A DNA stretch of 64,000 bases from Antilocapra americana (lineage: Eukaryota; Chordata; Mammalia; Artiodactyla; Antilocapridae), in NCBI GenBank assembly GCA_007570785.1, contig ML660204.1, positions 3,213,968 to 3,277,967 of the forward strand. Direction: 5' to 3'. Under the pieces are notes generated by a model. It was given only the letters and a program-made list of their open reading frames with translations, did not search any database and was not told the DNA's origin. Below, in pieces: positions 9,891 through 20,932 of this stretch. Made by a program: the position numbers and the translations under genes. The first letter of the stretch is position 1; each line of letters begins with the position of its first letter.

Positions 9891-10439
9891 TTGAATGTAC
9901 ATTCACTGCTCACACGTTTTTTTCCCCCAGAAGTAAAACTCTCTCCTGCATTCCAACTTCAATAGCTGCAACAGATAAACAATTATTTGTGTTAACATCT
10001 AGTATCTCTTTCCTAGCAGAGAAACATCAGAGCTTCTCAACTGGGCCAAAAAGGCGCAGAGCTGTGGTTTAAAAATGAGATAAAACAGAGCAAAATCCTC
10101 AACCAAAGAGGACCAGTGATATGTTGTTTTTCCTGAGAGATTTTCTTGATGCCACCCAGCAAGGAACCCCTCCCCCGCCCCCATACATTTAGGCAGCAGC
10201 ATCTGATCCAAGGGTGATGCTGGTGTGATGTTGATTGCTGAAGAAGGCATTCGTTTAGGCAGAAGGAGAAAAAGAAAATGATGGGGGAAAAAATACTGGT
10301 CCTTCTTCTTTGCCATTTCCATTCACTATGGGCTCAGCTCGTAATAAGGAGCCCAAAACCAAAGGCTGAGGGGTCACTGGGATGGCTTTGTGGAGCCAGT
10401 TCCATAGAGTGATGGAGGTGGGGCCAGGCTAGCCTGTGT

Positions 10440-10650
10440 CCAGTTTCCTGTTCTCCTGATTTGTAGCTGTGTGAGCTTAGGCAAGTGTCTAAGCTTCTCT
10501 GTGCTTCCATTTCTTTATGCAGGGCCAGGAATTAGATCCATCTTACAGGAATGCTGTGATGATGAAGGGAGTTTATGGAATGGGCTTAGCCTGATACCTG
10601 GTACATCAACAGCACTTTATAAATGTTTGCTACCTGTTTGCTATCTTCCT
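10440..10650 (+). mobile_element. MIR, sense
   Basis: MIR text includes 'gtagctgtgtgagcttaggc', 'gcttctctgtgcttccattt', 'acaggaatgctgtgatgatg' and 'gcactttataaatgtttgct'. A frame called across it is not a gene. Confidence 0.8.
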
Positions 10651-11127
10651 TTGCATGATAAGTGGGCTTAATGCATTAGGTTTTTTTCATCATGGAAACA
10701 GATACTTAAGTTAAAAAGGGGAAGAAGGAGTGGTAGAAGAGGAGTTAAAGGCTATGACAGGTTATTCATCATACAGAAAATGCAAAGAGTCAAAACATTC
10801 TATATAAAAAGATGTCCAGTCCCACTAGGGATCTGTGAAATGCTTATCCAAACCCTCTCCCCTAGAATGTCAGGTTTCAGCCACCAGAGTGGCAGGAATT
10901 TAAAGACAGGTAACAGATGATGCCAGGGAGGGCTTGAGGATGGGGCATCCTCATAGTTACAGGTAAAAGCAAAACAGTGACAAGGAGCCCATCTGAACAT
11001 GGGCTTATTCTCACCTCTGGGGAGCTGGTCAACAGAAACACGTGTCAGTGAACAAGCAAGGATGGAGGAGGTAGTTCGTTGTCTCATCAACAGAGAGGAG
11101 GCTTGAAAAATCCTGAACATCCAGCAA
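10651..11127. other. Single-copy DNA upstream of the solo LTR
   Basis: No gene or repeat is recognised. The 117-codon minus-strand frame (10800-11153) runs into the LTR and has no familiar domain. Confidence 0.45.
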
Positions 11128-11131
11128 CTGG

Positions 11132-11579
11132 TGTGGAGCCTAGGTGACTCCATCTTAAAAAAAGAAGAAAAGGGGAGCCGCCGTCTTGCGATGGAGGGCA
11201 GCGCCCAGGTTCCCCCACCCCCAGGTCACCACCCTGGACGCAACCAATCATAGTGTGCCGGGGATGTGCCAGTCAGGGAACTGCTTCCCGTTGAATGTGC
11301 CTATCAGCGGGTAGCGCGGGTAAAGCCCCTGACCTCCCCTCCTGTCCTGACCAATCACAGAGCACCAAGATACGTCACCCCACCTGTAGCCATTTTCCCT
11401 TTGTCTTCTCCCTTTAAAAGCCTTGTACCATGCTGCTCGGGGCTGCTGCCCTCACTCCGCTGTGTGGGTGTGTTTGTGTGTGTGCAGTCCAGACCCGGAT
11501 CTGCAATAAATTCCCTCTTGCGCTTGCATCGGTGTATGGCCTCCTGGTGATTTGTGGAGATCAGGACCTGGGCATAACA
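11132..11579 (+). mobile_element. Solo LTR of a class I endogenous retrovirus
   Basis: The 448-bp unit begins TG ('tgtggagcctagg') and ends CA ('gggcataaca'). It is flanked by identical 4-bp duplications, CTGG, at 11128-11131 and 11580-11583, the size made by gammaretrovirus-type integrases. U3 holds two CCAAT boxes (11244-11248 and 11351-11355) and a TATA-like 'tttaaaag' (11413-11420). AATAAA (11505-11510) is followed by a short U5. No primer-binding site, gag, pol or second LTR follows, so the internal part was lost by LTR-LTR recombination. I cannot name the family. Confidence 0.85.
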
Positions 11580-11644
11580 CTGGTTGGATGGATCCTGGGC
11601 CATCCACAGTCTGTAACGCTATGCAGTTATTTAAAGGAATAATT

Positions 11645-11905
11645 AGAACTGCAGGTCTTAATAATAACAGCTGATACTGATCAACGACTGTCTCTGTACT
11701 CAACAAGGCAATAAAAGGCCCCTCTTTGCATGTTAGTTGTAGCTACCACAACTTGTGAAATAGACCTGGTTTTTACCCTAATTTTATAGTCAAGGACATG
11801 AAGACTCTTTAGGGGTGAGCAGGTCACCCAGGATTTTACAGTTCATGAGTGGCAAGTTGGGTTTAAACCCACCAACCTCTTCTGGAATCTGAGTGATTAG
11901 CGCTG
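11645..11905 (-). mobile_element. MIR, antisense
   Basis: Antisense MIR text includes 'accctaattttatagtcaag', 'gagcaggtcacccaggattt', 'gtggcaagttgggtttaaac' and 'ccaccaacctcttctggaat'. Confidence 0.75.
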
Positions 11906-11956
11906 GATTAACTGGAACCCCTTAGCCCCGAAAAGTATGGCTTATTGAACAAAGAA

Positions 11957-12096
11957 GCTGCTGCTGCTGCTGCTGCTAAGTCACTTCAGTCGTGTCTGAC
12001 TCTGTGTGACCCCATAGACGGCTGCCCACCAGGCTCCTCCATCCCTGAGATTCTCCAGGCAAGAACACTGGAGTGGGTTGCCATTTCCTTCTCCAG
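11957..12096 (-). mobile_element. BovA monomer (no tRNA head)
   Basis: A GCT run (11957-11977) leads into the BovA body 'gtgtctgactctgtgtgacc ... ttgccatttccttctccag', then stops where a Bov-tA would continue into its tRNA head. It fits a BovA/Bov-A2-type unit. Confidence 0.85.
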
Positions 12097-12209
12097 AGAA
12101 AAGGGACTATTATAACCCAGTGTTAGAAAATAAATGAAAAATGAAATGGCATCACCCTCCTTCAGTTCTCCAAACTCTTTTCCTTTCTTCATTTTCTTCC
12201 TGACAGTCA

Positions 12210-12210
<1 letters not shown>

Positions 12211-12252
<42 letters not shown>
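12211..12252. repeat. (CA)21 microsatellite
   Basis: An uninterrupted CA dinucleotide run of about 21 units lies 115 bp from the BovA element. Runs of this length are usually polymorphic. Confidence 0.95.
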
Positions 12253-12254
<2 letters not shown>

Positions 12255-12274
12255 TTGTCAGTTGCTCATTCTTT

Positions 12275-12405
12275 GTCTTCTTCCACTAGGACTGGAACAC
12301 AAACTTCATAACTGCAGGTCTTCGCTGTTTTGTGTCTCTACTATCCAAGGATGGGGTACTGTGCCCAGCAGACACCAGATAAGTGTTCAATGAATGAATG
12401 AACAT
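12275..12405 (+). mobile_element. L2 3' end, sense
   Basis: Text such as 'gtgcccagcagacaccagat' and 'aagtgttcaatgaatgaatg' matches the L2 terminus. Confidence 0.65.
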
Positions 12406-12746
12406 AACATCTTAACCTTAACTCTGAAAGCATGCAGCCACTAACCAGGCCACTGGAATGGGCTGGGCAGCCCCGTAGCCTGGTGCTAGTGCCTGATGTT
12501 GTGGACAAAGGGAGTTGGGAAGTCCGCTGGGCAGCATGATCCTGAGAAAACCCATTTGTGAGGACATCCTGTCTGTCATTGCCCCCTTGCTTCTCTCAAC
12601 AACCGAGCACATGCAACTATTGAGAACTGGATGAGGACTTAATAAATATAGAATCTAAATTTCTTTTGGTGGCAGAGCAAAAGACTGTTGGCACACCTAG
12701 CTGCATACATTAAAACAATAAACTACTTTTTGAGATGAACATTTCT

Positions 12747-13402
12747 TGGATGGACCTAGGGACTCTCATACAGAGTGAAGTCAGTCAGAAAGAGAAAAAC
12801 AAATACCATATATTAACGCACATGTGTGGAATCTAGAAAAATGGTATAGACATTATTTGCAAAATAGAAGTAGAGATACAGACATAGACAACAAATATAT
12901 GGACACCAAGGGGGGATGAGGGGGTGAGATGAATTGGGAGATTGGGATTGCCATACATACACTATTAATACTATGTATAAAATAAATAACTGATGAGAAC
13001 CTACTGGATAACTCAGGGAAGTCCACTCAAGGCTCTGTGATAACCTAAATGGAAAGGAAAATCCAAAAAGAATGTATAAGGCTTCCCTGGTGGATCAGTG
13101 GTAAAGAATCTGCCTGCCATGCAGGAGACACAGTTGACTTGGCTTTGATCCCTGAGTCAGGAAGATGCCCTGGAGGAGGGAATGGCAACCCACTCCAGTA
13201 TTCTTGCCTGGGAAATTTCATGGACAGATGAGCCTAGTGGGCTACATTCCATGAGGTCACAAAGAGTCGGACATCACTGGAGTGACTGAGCAGGGAGGCA
13301 GGCATAGAATGTAAAATGAATATAGCTGATTCACTTTGCTGTATGTAGAAACTAACATAACATTGTAAAGCAACTATATTCCAATAAAATTAATTAAAAA
13401 AT
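12747..13402 (+). mobile_element. L1 3' end (ruminant-type), split by a SINE
   Basis: It starts 'tggatggacctagggactct' (end of ORF2), carries the 'cataccatatattaacgcac'-like 3' UTR and ends 'caactatattccaataaaat' plus an A-rich tail. The flanks 'aacatttct' at 12738-12746 and 13403-13411 look like the target duplication. A Bov-tA at 13077-13305 interrupts it. Confidence 0.88.
13077..13305 (+). mobile_element. Bov-tA SINE inside the L1 tail
   Basis: Full SINE from 'aggcttccctggtggatcag' to 'actgagcagggaggcaggca'. The target duplication 'agaatgta' lies at 13069-13076 and 13306-13313, so it landed after the L1. Confidence 0.93.
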
Positions 13403-13405
13403 AAC

Positions 13406-14374
13406 ATTTCTAAACATGCATTCACTTAAATTAACACCCATCACAAGACTGTCAACAGAAGACAGGAAAACTGGCTGCCTGCCCCATACATGCCCCTTGC
13501 TCTTCTGCTGCAGTGAAACCACCGAGGATTTTCCAGGATGTTCTAAGAACAGCAGTGTGTTATGAGGCCTGCCTCCTGCACCTTGTCCTGATCTAGATTG
13601 GACAAGGTGAGTTACTGTGCAGCCCCTGCAGTAAGGACACAGGGCACAATCCTGCAACAGTTTTCTCTAGAATGAGTTTGCTGCAGCTGCAGCTAATTTG
13701 CTTCTGATTAGTCTAACCTTTCCCCCTCTGAGGAAGTTGTTGTGCAGGAGGGGAAAATGCGGTCACAATATTGTTTTTTGACTGTTTATCTTTAGAGCCC
13801 AAGCGATACTGATTGCAAATATTTATGTGCATTTAAAAAAATCTCAGCTAATGTTTGGAATGCAATTTTTCTGGAGAAAGAAATCAGATTTTGGGTGGAT
13901 CTAGCAGTTTTGGAAGATTTCAAAGTCATAACCAAATTTTCTCTACCAACCCACTGGGACTAATCACATGAATGTGGCAATTAGGCAAACCTGATTAAAA
14001 TACAGAATATTACCATCCTGTTTGGACTTTGGAAGGCTTGTCTCAGTTTTAAATGTCTATTATTAAAGACTAGTTGAGAAGTCTAAGTCTTTGTCTATAT
14101 TGCATTAGAGAGAAGGACCTCCAAATGAGAAAACTTTGCATTTTTTAAGAAACACTGCTTTCCTCTTAGAGAAATGATTAGCTAAGTGTCAAATGAAAGC
14201 TCTAGTCACAATCCCCCACCTCCCAGGAAGTCGCCATAATGGGATTTGCTAACCTGAGCTGAAAGAACGACACTATTTCTTCTAATTCTTTATTTCTCTC
14301 CAAAGATCACTGCTTGCAGATCTGCTATACAGTTAAGTTTTTTGGCCTTTGGTCTCTTGTAATGGGTATCTTTT
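13406..14374. other. Repeat-poor single-copy DNA
   Basis: No repeat or gene is recognised. From 13680 the text is AT-rich with several TAAT/ATTA cores and 'gctgcagctgcagc' near 13681, a texture often seen in conserved non-coding DNA. Conservation itself cannot be judged from one sequence. Confidence 0.4.
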
Positions 14375-14530
14375 TGGCTTTAGGGTCACAAGGATCTGAG
14401 ATTAAATCCCTGTTTTGCCAGTTACACCGTGGTCATAAGGAAAGTGACTTAGCTTCTCAACTCTGTATCTTCCTCTATAAAATGGGGGAAAATGATACTC
14501 ACTATTCTGTTGGTTGCAAACTGGCTTCAT
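14375..14530 (+). mobile_element. MIR, sense
   Basis: Visible pieces are 'atctgagattaaatccctgt', 'aaagtgacttagcttctcaa', 'ctctgtatcttcctctataa' and 'aatgggggaaaatgatactc'. Confidence 0.75.
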
Positions 14531-14599
14531 TAAAGAAAAGGAGACTTAGCGCTTGAAGTCTTAGCGCTTGAACAAGGGAAATGTGAAACCCAGGGACAG

Positions 14600-14710
14600 T
14601 TTCAGGTTTGGCTGCATCCAGTAGTCAGTGATGTCATCAGGCAAGTGAACTCTCCTCCTCCCCTCATTCTCCATCTCTGACATGTGTTTCTCACTGGGCA
14701 CTGGCTACTG
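14600..14710 (-). mobile_element. Old interspersed repeat, family not resolved
   Basis: 'tttggctgcatccagtag', 'tgatgtcatcaggcaag' and 'ccatctctgacatgtgtttc' resemble, in reverse, the repeat text around 34100-34240. I recognise the wording as a common ancient mammalian repeat but cannot name it. Confidence 0.35.
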
Positions 14711-14869
14711 TCAGAGAGGAGAGACTTCACTTCTATCCTCTTAAGTGACTGGGGGCTGTGAATTGAACTGACAGAAGAGAGATAGCAGGAGACAAAGTAG
14801 ATACATTTTAGTTGATATTAACATTTTAATATGGCCTGGGAGCTTCATGGAAAGAAGTGAAAACCCTAA

Positions 14870-15160
14870 AGAAACAGGCCTGAGAGCTTATACACAATTT
14901 TGACAAACAATACATAGTGAAGATGCAGAAAGGGACAACTCTCCCAGGCATGTGGGTGACCTCAGAAGATGTGAAAGGCAATGAAATGGATTCTCCACCA
15001 GAGCCTCCAGCCAACACTTTAGTCATAGCCCAATAAGACATGGCTTCAGATTTCTGGCTTCCAGAACTAGAAGATAATAAATTCATTTTTTTTTTCCTAA
15101 GGCTGCAGCAAGAGTACATGAATATAGCAACTTTAGGGGCACTGGGCAAATTGATTATTT
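14870..15160 (+). mobile_element. Possible MLT1 (MaLR) LTR fragment
   Basis: 'tggattctccaccagagcct' and 'gcttccagaactagaagata' followed by 'ataaattcatt' resemble the 3' half of MLT1-type LTRs. A 107-codon minus-strand frame over it (14826-15149) is treated as chance. Confidence 0.45.
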
Positions 15161-15164
15161 TCCA

Positions 15165-17539
15165 TAACTTCTTTTTATTTGTTAATTCCTAGTATATTCT
15201 GAGGAAACTGAGTATATTTACTTACAGCTCTTGTAACATGTCATGACAGCTAGTTGGTACTAAAGTTATCCTTTTGAGGTGAACATTGGACAGAAAAAAA
15301 CAAAACAAACAAACGAAAAACTTGTATGTAAAATAGGAATGGAAAAAGAAATTGAATTTGAACAAAGGAAGTTTGAACTTCACTTAGAACTGTAAAACCA
15401 CAATATTCCAACACTCTCCTTCCATCAACATCTGTGAAATGTACACACGGGAGGATATATAGTCTATTGTTTTACATTTCAAATTTGAGCACAGGCTGTC
15501 AGAAGTAAATCAAGCACTTCCATCGCTGGCATTTTTCAAAAAATCAATTATGCATTGACATCTCCATGAGTATAGGCGTGGGATTATTTACAGCCACCAC
15601 TTGAGGTTGAGACATGGTGAGAATCTGGCCCTGAGCACAATACAGAAATCCATATTCAGGTGGCTGAGAAATAAAGTCTGTAAGAGTTCTGGAAGCTCTC
15701 TGGGCTTTTGGGGTCTATCACAGGCTTCCTCATAACAGCCGTGCTAGGGCCATATTGGAGCATCCCCGCCTGGCATGGCCATTTCTCTTCCTCTTTCCCT
15801 TCACTGATCTATGGTTAGCTTTCTGTCCTGGGACAGAAGGGCTCGGAGTTTTTAGGGACTTCCCCGACAGTATAACCCCAGCATCTGTCAGGCAAGATTC
15901 TGCTTGTCAATATCAGAGTCCAAGTGATGGCTTAAAAACATTCTGTGGTGGCTTATGACATTTAAGGCATAAATTAAATCATAACTGAGTGCTTCGCTGA
16001 CAGCACGTGATGACAGGTGTTGTGAATAAGTTGACACAGGGGCCACTGTCCTATGTAGTGATTGTCAGTCACAGCCACTCCTCCACCCCTCCCATTCCTG
16101 GGGATGCCGTGTCTAGCCAGTGTGGGGGTGCCCAGGGTGGGAACCAGCTTCTGCATGCCTTCTGCCCCTCTGATGACATCGCAGCCCCATGGGGTCAGTG
16201 CATCCCCCACCTGCACCTGAACTGCCCCTCAGGAGTGAGGCCATGCACCCAGCACCCAGGTAGGCAGCTCCCTCCACTCCACCCCATCATCAGCACCACC
16301 ATCACCATCACCCGACCATCAGCGCCTGTCTCCCACCAGCTGCCAGAGCACTCCCTGAAACAGCAGCTGAGCATGGACACCTGAAAACTGAGCAAAGACT
16401 CTGGAGAAAAGAAATTACAAGTGATGTTCAGAAACTCAAATGTATCAAAATGGTCATTCTGGGAAATTTCAGAACTTTGTTGGACTTCCTCATATTTATG
16501 TTGTGGTCTTTAGCAGTTTTTTTTTGTTACAAATTTTTGTATAGTGCAAGAAGCCTAATCTTTAGGGCTTTCTAGAATGTTTTCTGGGGCAGAGAAACCC
16601 AAAACACAGATCTTCCATCCCCTCTATCCTGTTGCCAGGACAACCATCTCCTTGGAAACCCTTGGTACCCTAGCGCTCTTCCCTCTTGGCTCCAGGGCTG
16701 GCTTTTGACCTTGCAGTCTTCCGTTGCCGTCCTTCAGGTCCAACTCGATAGCTCCCTTTTCTCAGTGCTCTTGGACAGCTTCCCGATTAAAGCTGGCCTG
16801 CCCCCTGGCCTGCCCCCACTCTACCCTGCTGGATTCCTTCACTGCACAGTTGGAAACGACCCTGGTCAAATCTGCCTGTCCACTGTCTCCCACAAGAAGA
16901 AGTCACACCTCCTGTGGGCAGGGATCCTGTTCAGTTTTCTCAAGGTGATCCCTGAAGCCTGGCGAGGCACCTGGTGCAGGGGATGAGCTCTGTGGGCACA
17001 TGGGGAGTGATATGAATGGATATTGAAATCAAACATGCTCATGTGCCCTAGGCGACTTCTGTTCCCAACTCCAGTCGACACTCCCTGCCCTGAACATTCA
17101 CGGCACAATGACCTAGGAAGAGCTGTGACAGCTGTCACAGCGTGTTACTGTCACCGTGGGCCACACAGAACCCCAACAGCCCCCACCCTCAGTCTGGGGC
17201 CCACTGGCCACAGAAGCTCCATCTCTGCATGCTGGGACCTTTCTGGAGGGCAGGCGGAGAAGGGCTGGCTGGGGTTACCTCTGTCACCATCTCTGCTGCC
17301 TCTCTCCCCTGCACCCCCGCAACTCCCCAGCCCACTTATGACAGCTGGAGTGAACTAAGAGGGACTCGTGCAATGGTTTCCAAGAACTGGGAAGTTCTGA
17401 GTGGAGCAGTTGAGCACTGCTATTAGACTAATGAGGATACCCTCTCTATACTGGCCACAAGATCCTGGAAGATACTGACTCTAACTACCCAAGGCAACCA
17501 ACAGACCAGCATCAGACACACACTGTCTGGGGGTGGGGG
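15165..17539. other. Mostly single-copy DNA, no supported gene
   Basis: There is an A-rich (CAAA) patch near 15292-15320. A 125-codon plus-strand frame (16007-16384) and overlapping minus-strand frames lie in C-rich DNA with no recognisable domain, and no splice or codon-bias argument supports them. A CAC/CAT-rich low-complexity stretch sits at 16285-16320. A perfect palindrome lies at 17122-17141. Confidence 0.4.
17122..17141. promoter_or_regulatory. Perfect palindrome containing TGACAGCTGTCA
   Basis: 'gctgtgacagctgtcacagc' is its own reverse complement across 20 bases. Its core TGACAGCTGTCA is the dimer site described for TALE homeodomain proteins of the TGIF/PKNOX/MEIS group. It lies in single-copy DNA. 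Binding is inference. Confidence 0.55.
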
Positions 17540-17544
17540 CCACA

Positions 17545-17760
17545 GTGCCAGACAGTGTGCCAAACATTTTGCACTGGCTGGTTTATTTTTTGATTCACAC
17601 CTCATTGAAGGGGCTATTCTTATTTCCTCCTTTTACAGATTAAGAAGTGAGCCTTACAGAGGTCAAGAGTCTTCACATGGATGGAAGCAGAGAGGACGTG
17701 AAGACAGGGTTTAAATTCAGCTCCCTCGTGTCCAGGTTAGAAACTGCTGCTCTAGGTCTT
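17545..17760 (-). mobile_element. MIR, antisense
   Basis: Antisense MIR text: 'tatttcctccttttacagat', 'taagaagtgagccttacaga', 'gtgaagacagggtttaaatt'. A Bov-tA begins just beyond. Confidence 0.75.
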
Positions 17761-17786
17761 GCAGCTCTGCATTTCCTGAAAGTGAA

Positions 17787-17964
17787 TGTGGAAGTGTTAG
17801 TTGCTCAGTCGTGTCCAAGTCTTTGTGAGCCCATGGACTATAGTCTGCGAGGCAAGAATACTGGAGTGGGTTGCCATTCCCTTCTCCAAGGGATCTTCCT
17901 GACCCAGCGATCAAACCCAGGTCTCCTGCATTGCAGGTAGATTCTGAGCTCTGGGAAACTCTAG
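17787..17964 (-). mobile_element. Bov-tA SINE with an internal deletion
   Basis: 'agttgctcagtcgtgtccaa' through 'ggtctcctgcattgcaggta' is clear. The usual 'ccaccaggctcctctgtcc' segment between the two body halves is missing, and the tRNA-head end is degraded. Confidence 0.88.
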
Positions 17965-18146
17965 GGCTGGGGGAAATAACCCTCCTCTGACATCTGTAGA
18001 GGGCTTTGCAAAACACAGCCAAGAGGAAAGAGTTTTCTTATTTCAAAAGATTTCTATTTATTAATAACATAACTAATGGAGAAGAGGCAGGGAGCGTGAA
18101 TGTGGATGGAGAGACCCTCAGACTTCAGGCTTTGAGGGCACAGTGC

Positions 18147-18345
18147 CATCTTTTTTTCTGCACTATTTTCTTTTTATTTACTTGGCTGTGCCCCATTTTA
18201 GTTGTGGCATTCTGGATCTTTGGTTGTGACACATGAACTCTTAGCTGTGGCATGTGAGATCTAGTTCCTTGACCGGGACTATGCAACCCAGGACCCCTAC
18301 ATTGGTAGCACAGAGTCTTAGCCACTGGACCACCAGGGAAGCCCC
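18147..18345 (-). mobile_element. CHR-type SINE, antisense
   Basis: The T-rich tail and 'ttggctgtgccccatttta' lead to the head 'actggaccaccagggaagcc'. The target duplication 'cacagtgc' lies at 18139-18146 and 18346-18353. Confidence 0.92.
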
Positions 18346-18674
18346 CACAGTGCAGTTTTATTAACTGGCAGCTTTATTAACTGACTCTGCCTGAGCTCAA
18401 AGCCAAGCAGTCTTTGTCTCCAAATGTCCTCCCCTGGGATAAGGAAGCAGAGGGTTTGGTGTAGAAGAGGCAACAGGAAGTTACCATCCCAGACCTCCAG
18501 ATTCTGGTCCAAAACATCTCCTTGGCTCTTGCTGTCTAAAGCCTCCTTGATATGGAGGGAGCCTTCTTCCTCCCCTCACCTGAGTAGTTTGGGGGTTCCT
18601 TTTGGGGGAGGGGATGTTGTTTACAGATCTACCTGGTGGGATCACGTGTAGATGAGTTAAAGGAGAGCACGTGC

Positions 18675-19240
18675 AATAGAAACACAAGGTAAGCCATAAA
18701 GTAATTTTATAATTTCTAGAAGCCACATTATAAAAAGTGAAAAAAAGTTGAATTTTTTAAATTGTGGCAGAAAATATATAACATAAATTTACCACCTTAA
18801 CCCTATTAAACATATAGTTCAGTAGTGTTCAGAATATATTATTGTGCAACAGATTGAGGTGACATTCATTTTAATCTTATAGTTTATTTAAGCTTATGTA
18901 TCACAAGTATTATCATTTTGACACATAATCAATATAAAATTATTAATGAGGTTTTTAAAATGTTTTAAAATCAAGTCGTTAAAATCTGGTGTGTACTTTT
19001 TATACTTACAGCACATCTCAATTTAGGCACTAAATTTTCCATAGAAATACCTGATCTCTATTTAGATCTTCTAAAATCTACAGTTGAAAAAGCAAGTGGT
19101 TCCAAGGAAACTTAAAAGTTTTCTAACAATGGAATTGTCAGTTTTCAGACTGAAATGAAATAACATTACAAATCGAGTTTGTCCATCACACAAGCCTCAC
19201 GTCAACTGCTCAGGAGCCATGTGTGGCTAGTGCCAGTCAA
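18675..19240. mobile_element. Old MER DNA transposon with an inserted L1M fragment
   Basis: 'atttctagaagccacattat', 'catttt ... cacataatcaatataaaa', 'tacagcacatctcaatttag' and 'gccatgtgtggctagtgcca' belong to a common mammalian MER element whose ends read 'gctgtccaatag'; a second copy lies at 32438-32790. Between about 18755 and 18862 an L1M-like piece intervenes ('aaaatatataacataaattt', 'accaccttaaccctatt'). Confidence 0.55.
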
Positions 19241-20631
19241 GGGCTTCTAAGAGAGTGCTTCGGGAGCAGTAGTTATTACTCTTTGGAAGAGCAAATGAGA
19301 GGAAGTGGGAAGTTTCCCGACCTTGACCAGGACAATGACTGCACTCATCCTCAGAGCTGACTGATGGCTCCTGTTCCCCACCAGAGTGTCAGCCCGCCCA
19401 CCCCACCCTAGGCAAGAGGCACACTCCCAGCTCTGATTTTTCTCCCGCACACCAGGAGCGGCTTCTGCATGAAGCTGCTGATCCAGGTTAGTGAGGAAAT
19501 TGGACTGGAAGGAGGAAAAAAAAAAGACTTCAGCCCCCAAATTCAGAATCACCCCGCTTATTTTATCACTGGAAGATCATTTCAACAACTTCCTCCAGGA
19601 AATTGCAAAGGGAAGTCATTATCCAAAAATGGGGAGGAGATGAGCTCCACGTGAAGCCCAGATGCAGTGTGCGGGCAGGCTGGGGGCAGGGGCAGGGTTT
19701 CCTGGGTCATTTAACCAGAGTCCTATTTTTAAAGTTTCCTTTTCCACAATTATTTGTTGACCCTAATTGTTCCCATGCCCATGAGATGCAGCCCTGGACT
19801 TCCTCCTGCAGGCCAGCCTGAGGGTTGGGGTGGGGGGGCTCCCTCTAATTGCTTGTGTCCTGCCTTCCTCCGAGTCTCCAGGGCAGGCGGGCCTATTCCC
19901 ACATATGCTTCCAGAACCATCTTAATAGAGGACAGCAGCGCCCAGCTGACGACATATGTTTAGCCGCTTGCCGAGGTCGGCCAAGCGTGCAATATCACGT
20001 TACATGAATGGGAAGGTCAGTCCCAAACAAGCTGCTTTTTACAAGGGCTGGCTTAAGGATTTGCTGCTAAATAGGGCTTACGTGGGGGGTGGGGGTGGGT
20101 AATGGGCTTCTTGTGGAGCCCCGTTCTCTGCATTTTGCATTGATTTGAACATTTCTGGTCTCCCAGGACAACGCTCCGTTTTTAAAAAACGTCTTTGCAG
20201 CCACTGGGATTCCTGGACCCAGGTCAACATCTGGGCCTGGAGCAGAGAGAATGGGGGTTCAAGTCTTCTGGGGAAAACCCTGCTATGGCCGGAGTGTCAG
20301 GGGTGGGGGAAGCCAGGGTCCTCTGCTCGCTGGCCCAGACACTTATGCTCCATTAACTCTGCCCAGGCCCCAGGGACAGATGGAGGTGAAGGAGAGATAG
20401 AGAGAGAGGGAGGGAGAGGGGGCAGGGAGCTGTGACTTTTCTCACCTGCCCTGCTCCCGGAGGGAGGGAAGAGAAGGCTGTCACTCACTGGGGCCCTGCA
20501 GCCTGCCGGCCCTTGAAATGCACCTGCACAAACTCGGGCTCCAGAAACCACCAGGGAGGACAGCTAAGCCCTGCCTGGAACCTGAGCAGCCAGCGAGAAT
20601 ATTCCAGATGTAAATCAAAATGGCATTCAGG
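19241..20631. other. Single-copy, G-rich DNA without a gene
   Basis: No repeat is recognised. Three G-run clusters lie on the plus strand at about 19824-19840, 20084-20106 and 20408-20427, each with four runs of three or more G at short spacing. A small CpG cluster sits at 19967-19990 ('gccgcttgccgaggtcggcc'). Frames of 60-100 codons on both strands have no homology I know. Confidence 0.45.
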
Positions 20632-20773
20632 GGGATTTCCCTGCTGGTCCAGGGGCCAGAACTGCACGCTCTCAGTGCAGGGAGCCCGGATTCCATCCCT
20701 GGTTGGGGAACTAGATCTCATGTGCTACAACTGAGAGCTGGCACAGCCAAATAGAATAAATTAGAAAAAAAAA
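20632..20773 (+). mobile_element. CHR-type SINE, sense (first of two in tandem)
   Basis: Starts 'gggatttccctgctggtcca', has 'ttccatccctggttggggaa' and ends in an A-run. A second CHR follows ten bases later in the same orientation. Confidence 0.9.
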
Positions 20774-20783
20774 TTTTTTTAAT

Positions 20784-20932
20784 GGGATTTCCCTGATGGT
20801 CCGATGGCTAAGACACTGCACTCCCAATGCGGGGGAACTAGGTTTGATCCCTGGTCAGGGAACTAGATTCCACACGTTGCAACTAGGCCCTGGCACAGCC
20901 AACTAAATAAGTAGTTTTAAAAAAACTCAAGA
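20784..20932 (+). mobile_element. CHR-type SINE, sense (second), target of the L1
   Basis: 'gggatttccctgatggtccg' to 'ccctggcacagccaactaaa' is complete. Its A-rich tail at 20919-20932 is the target site duplicated by the inserted L1. Confidence 0.9.

Noticed and set aside
11132..11579. CpG-island promoter of a host gene
   Set aside because: The CCAAT/TATA/poly-A order, TG...CA ends and 4-bp duplication identify a retroviral LTR; no downstream exon is visible.
16007..16384. 125-codon plus-strand frame in C-rich DNA
   Set aside because: No domain, low-complexity His/Ser/Pro composition, competing frames on the other strand, and no exon signals that I could defend.
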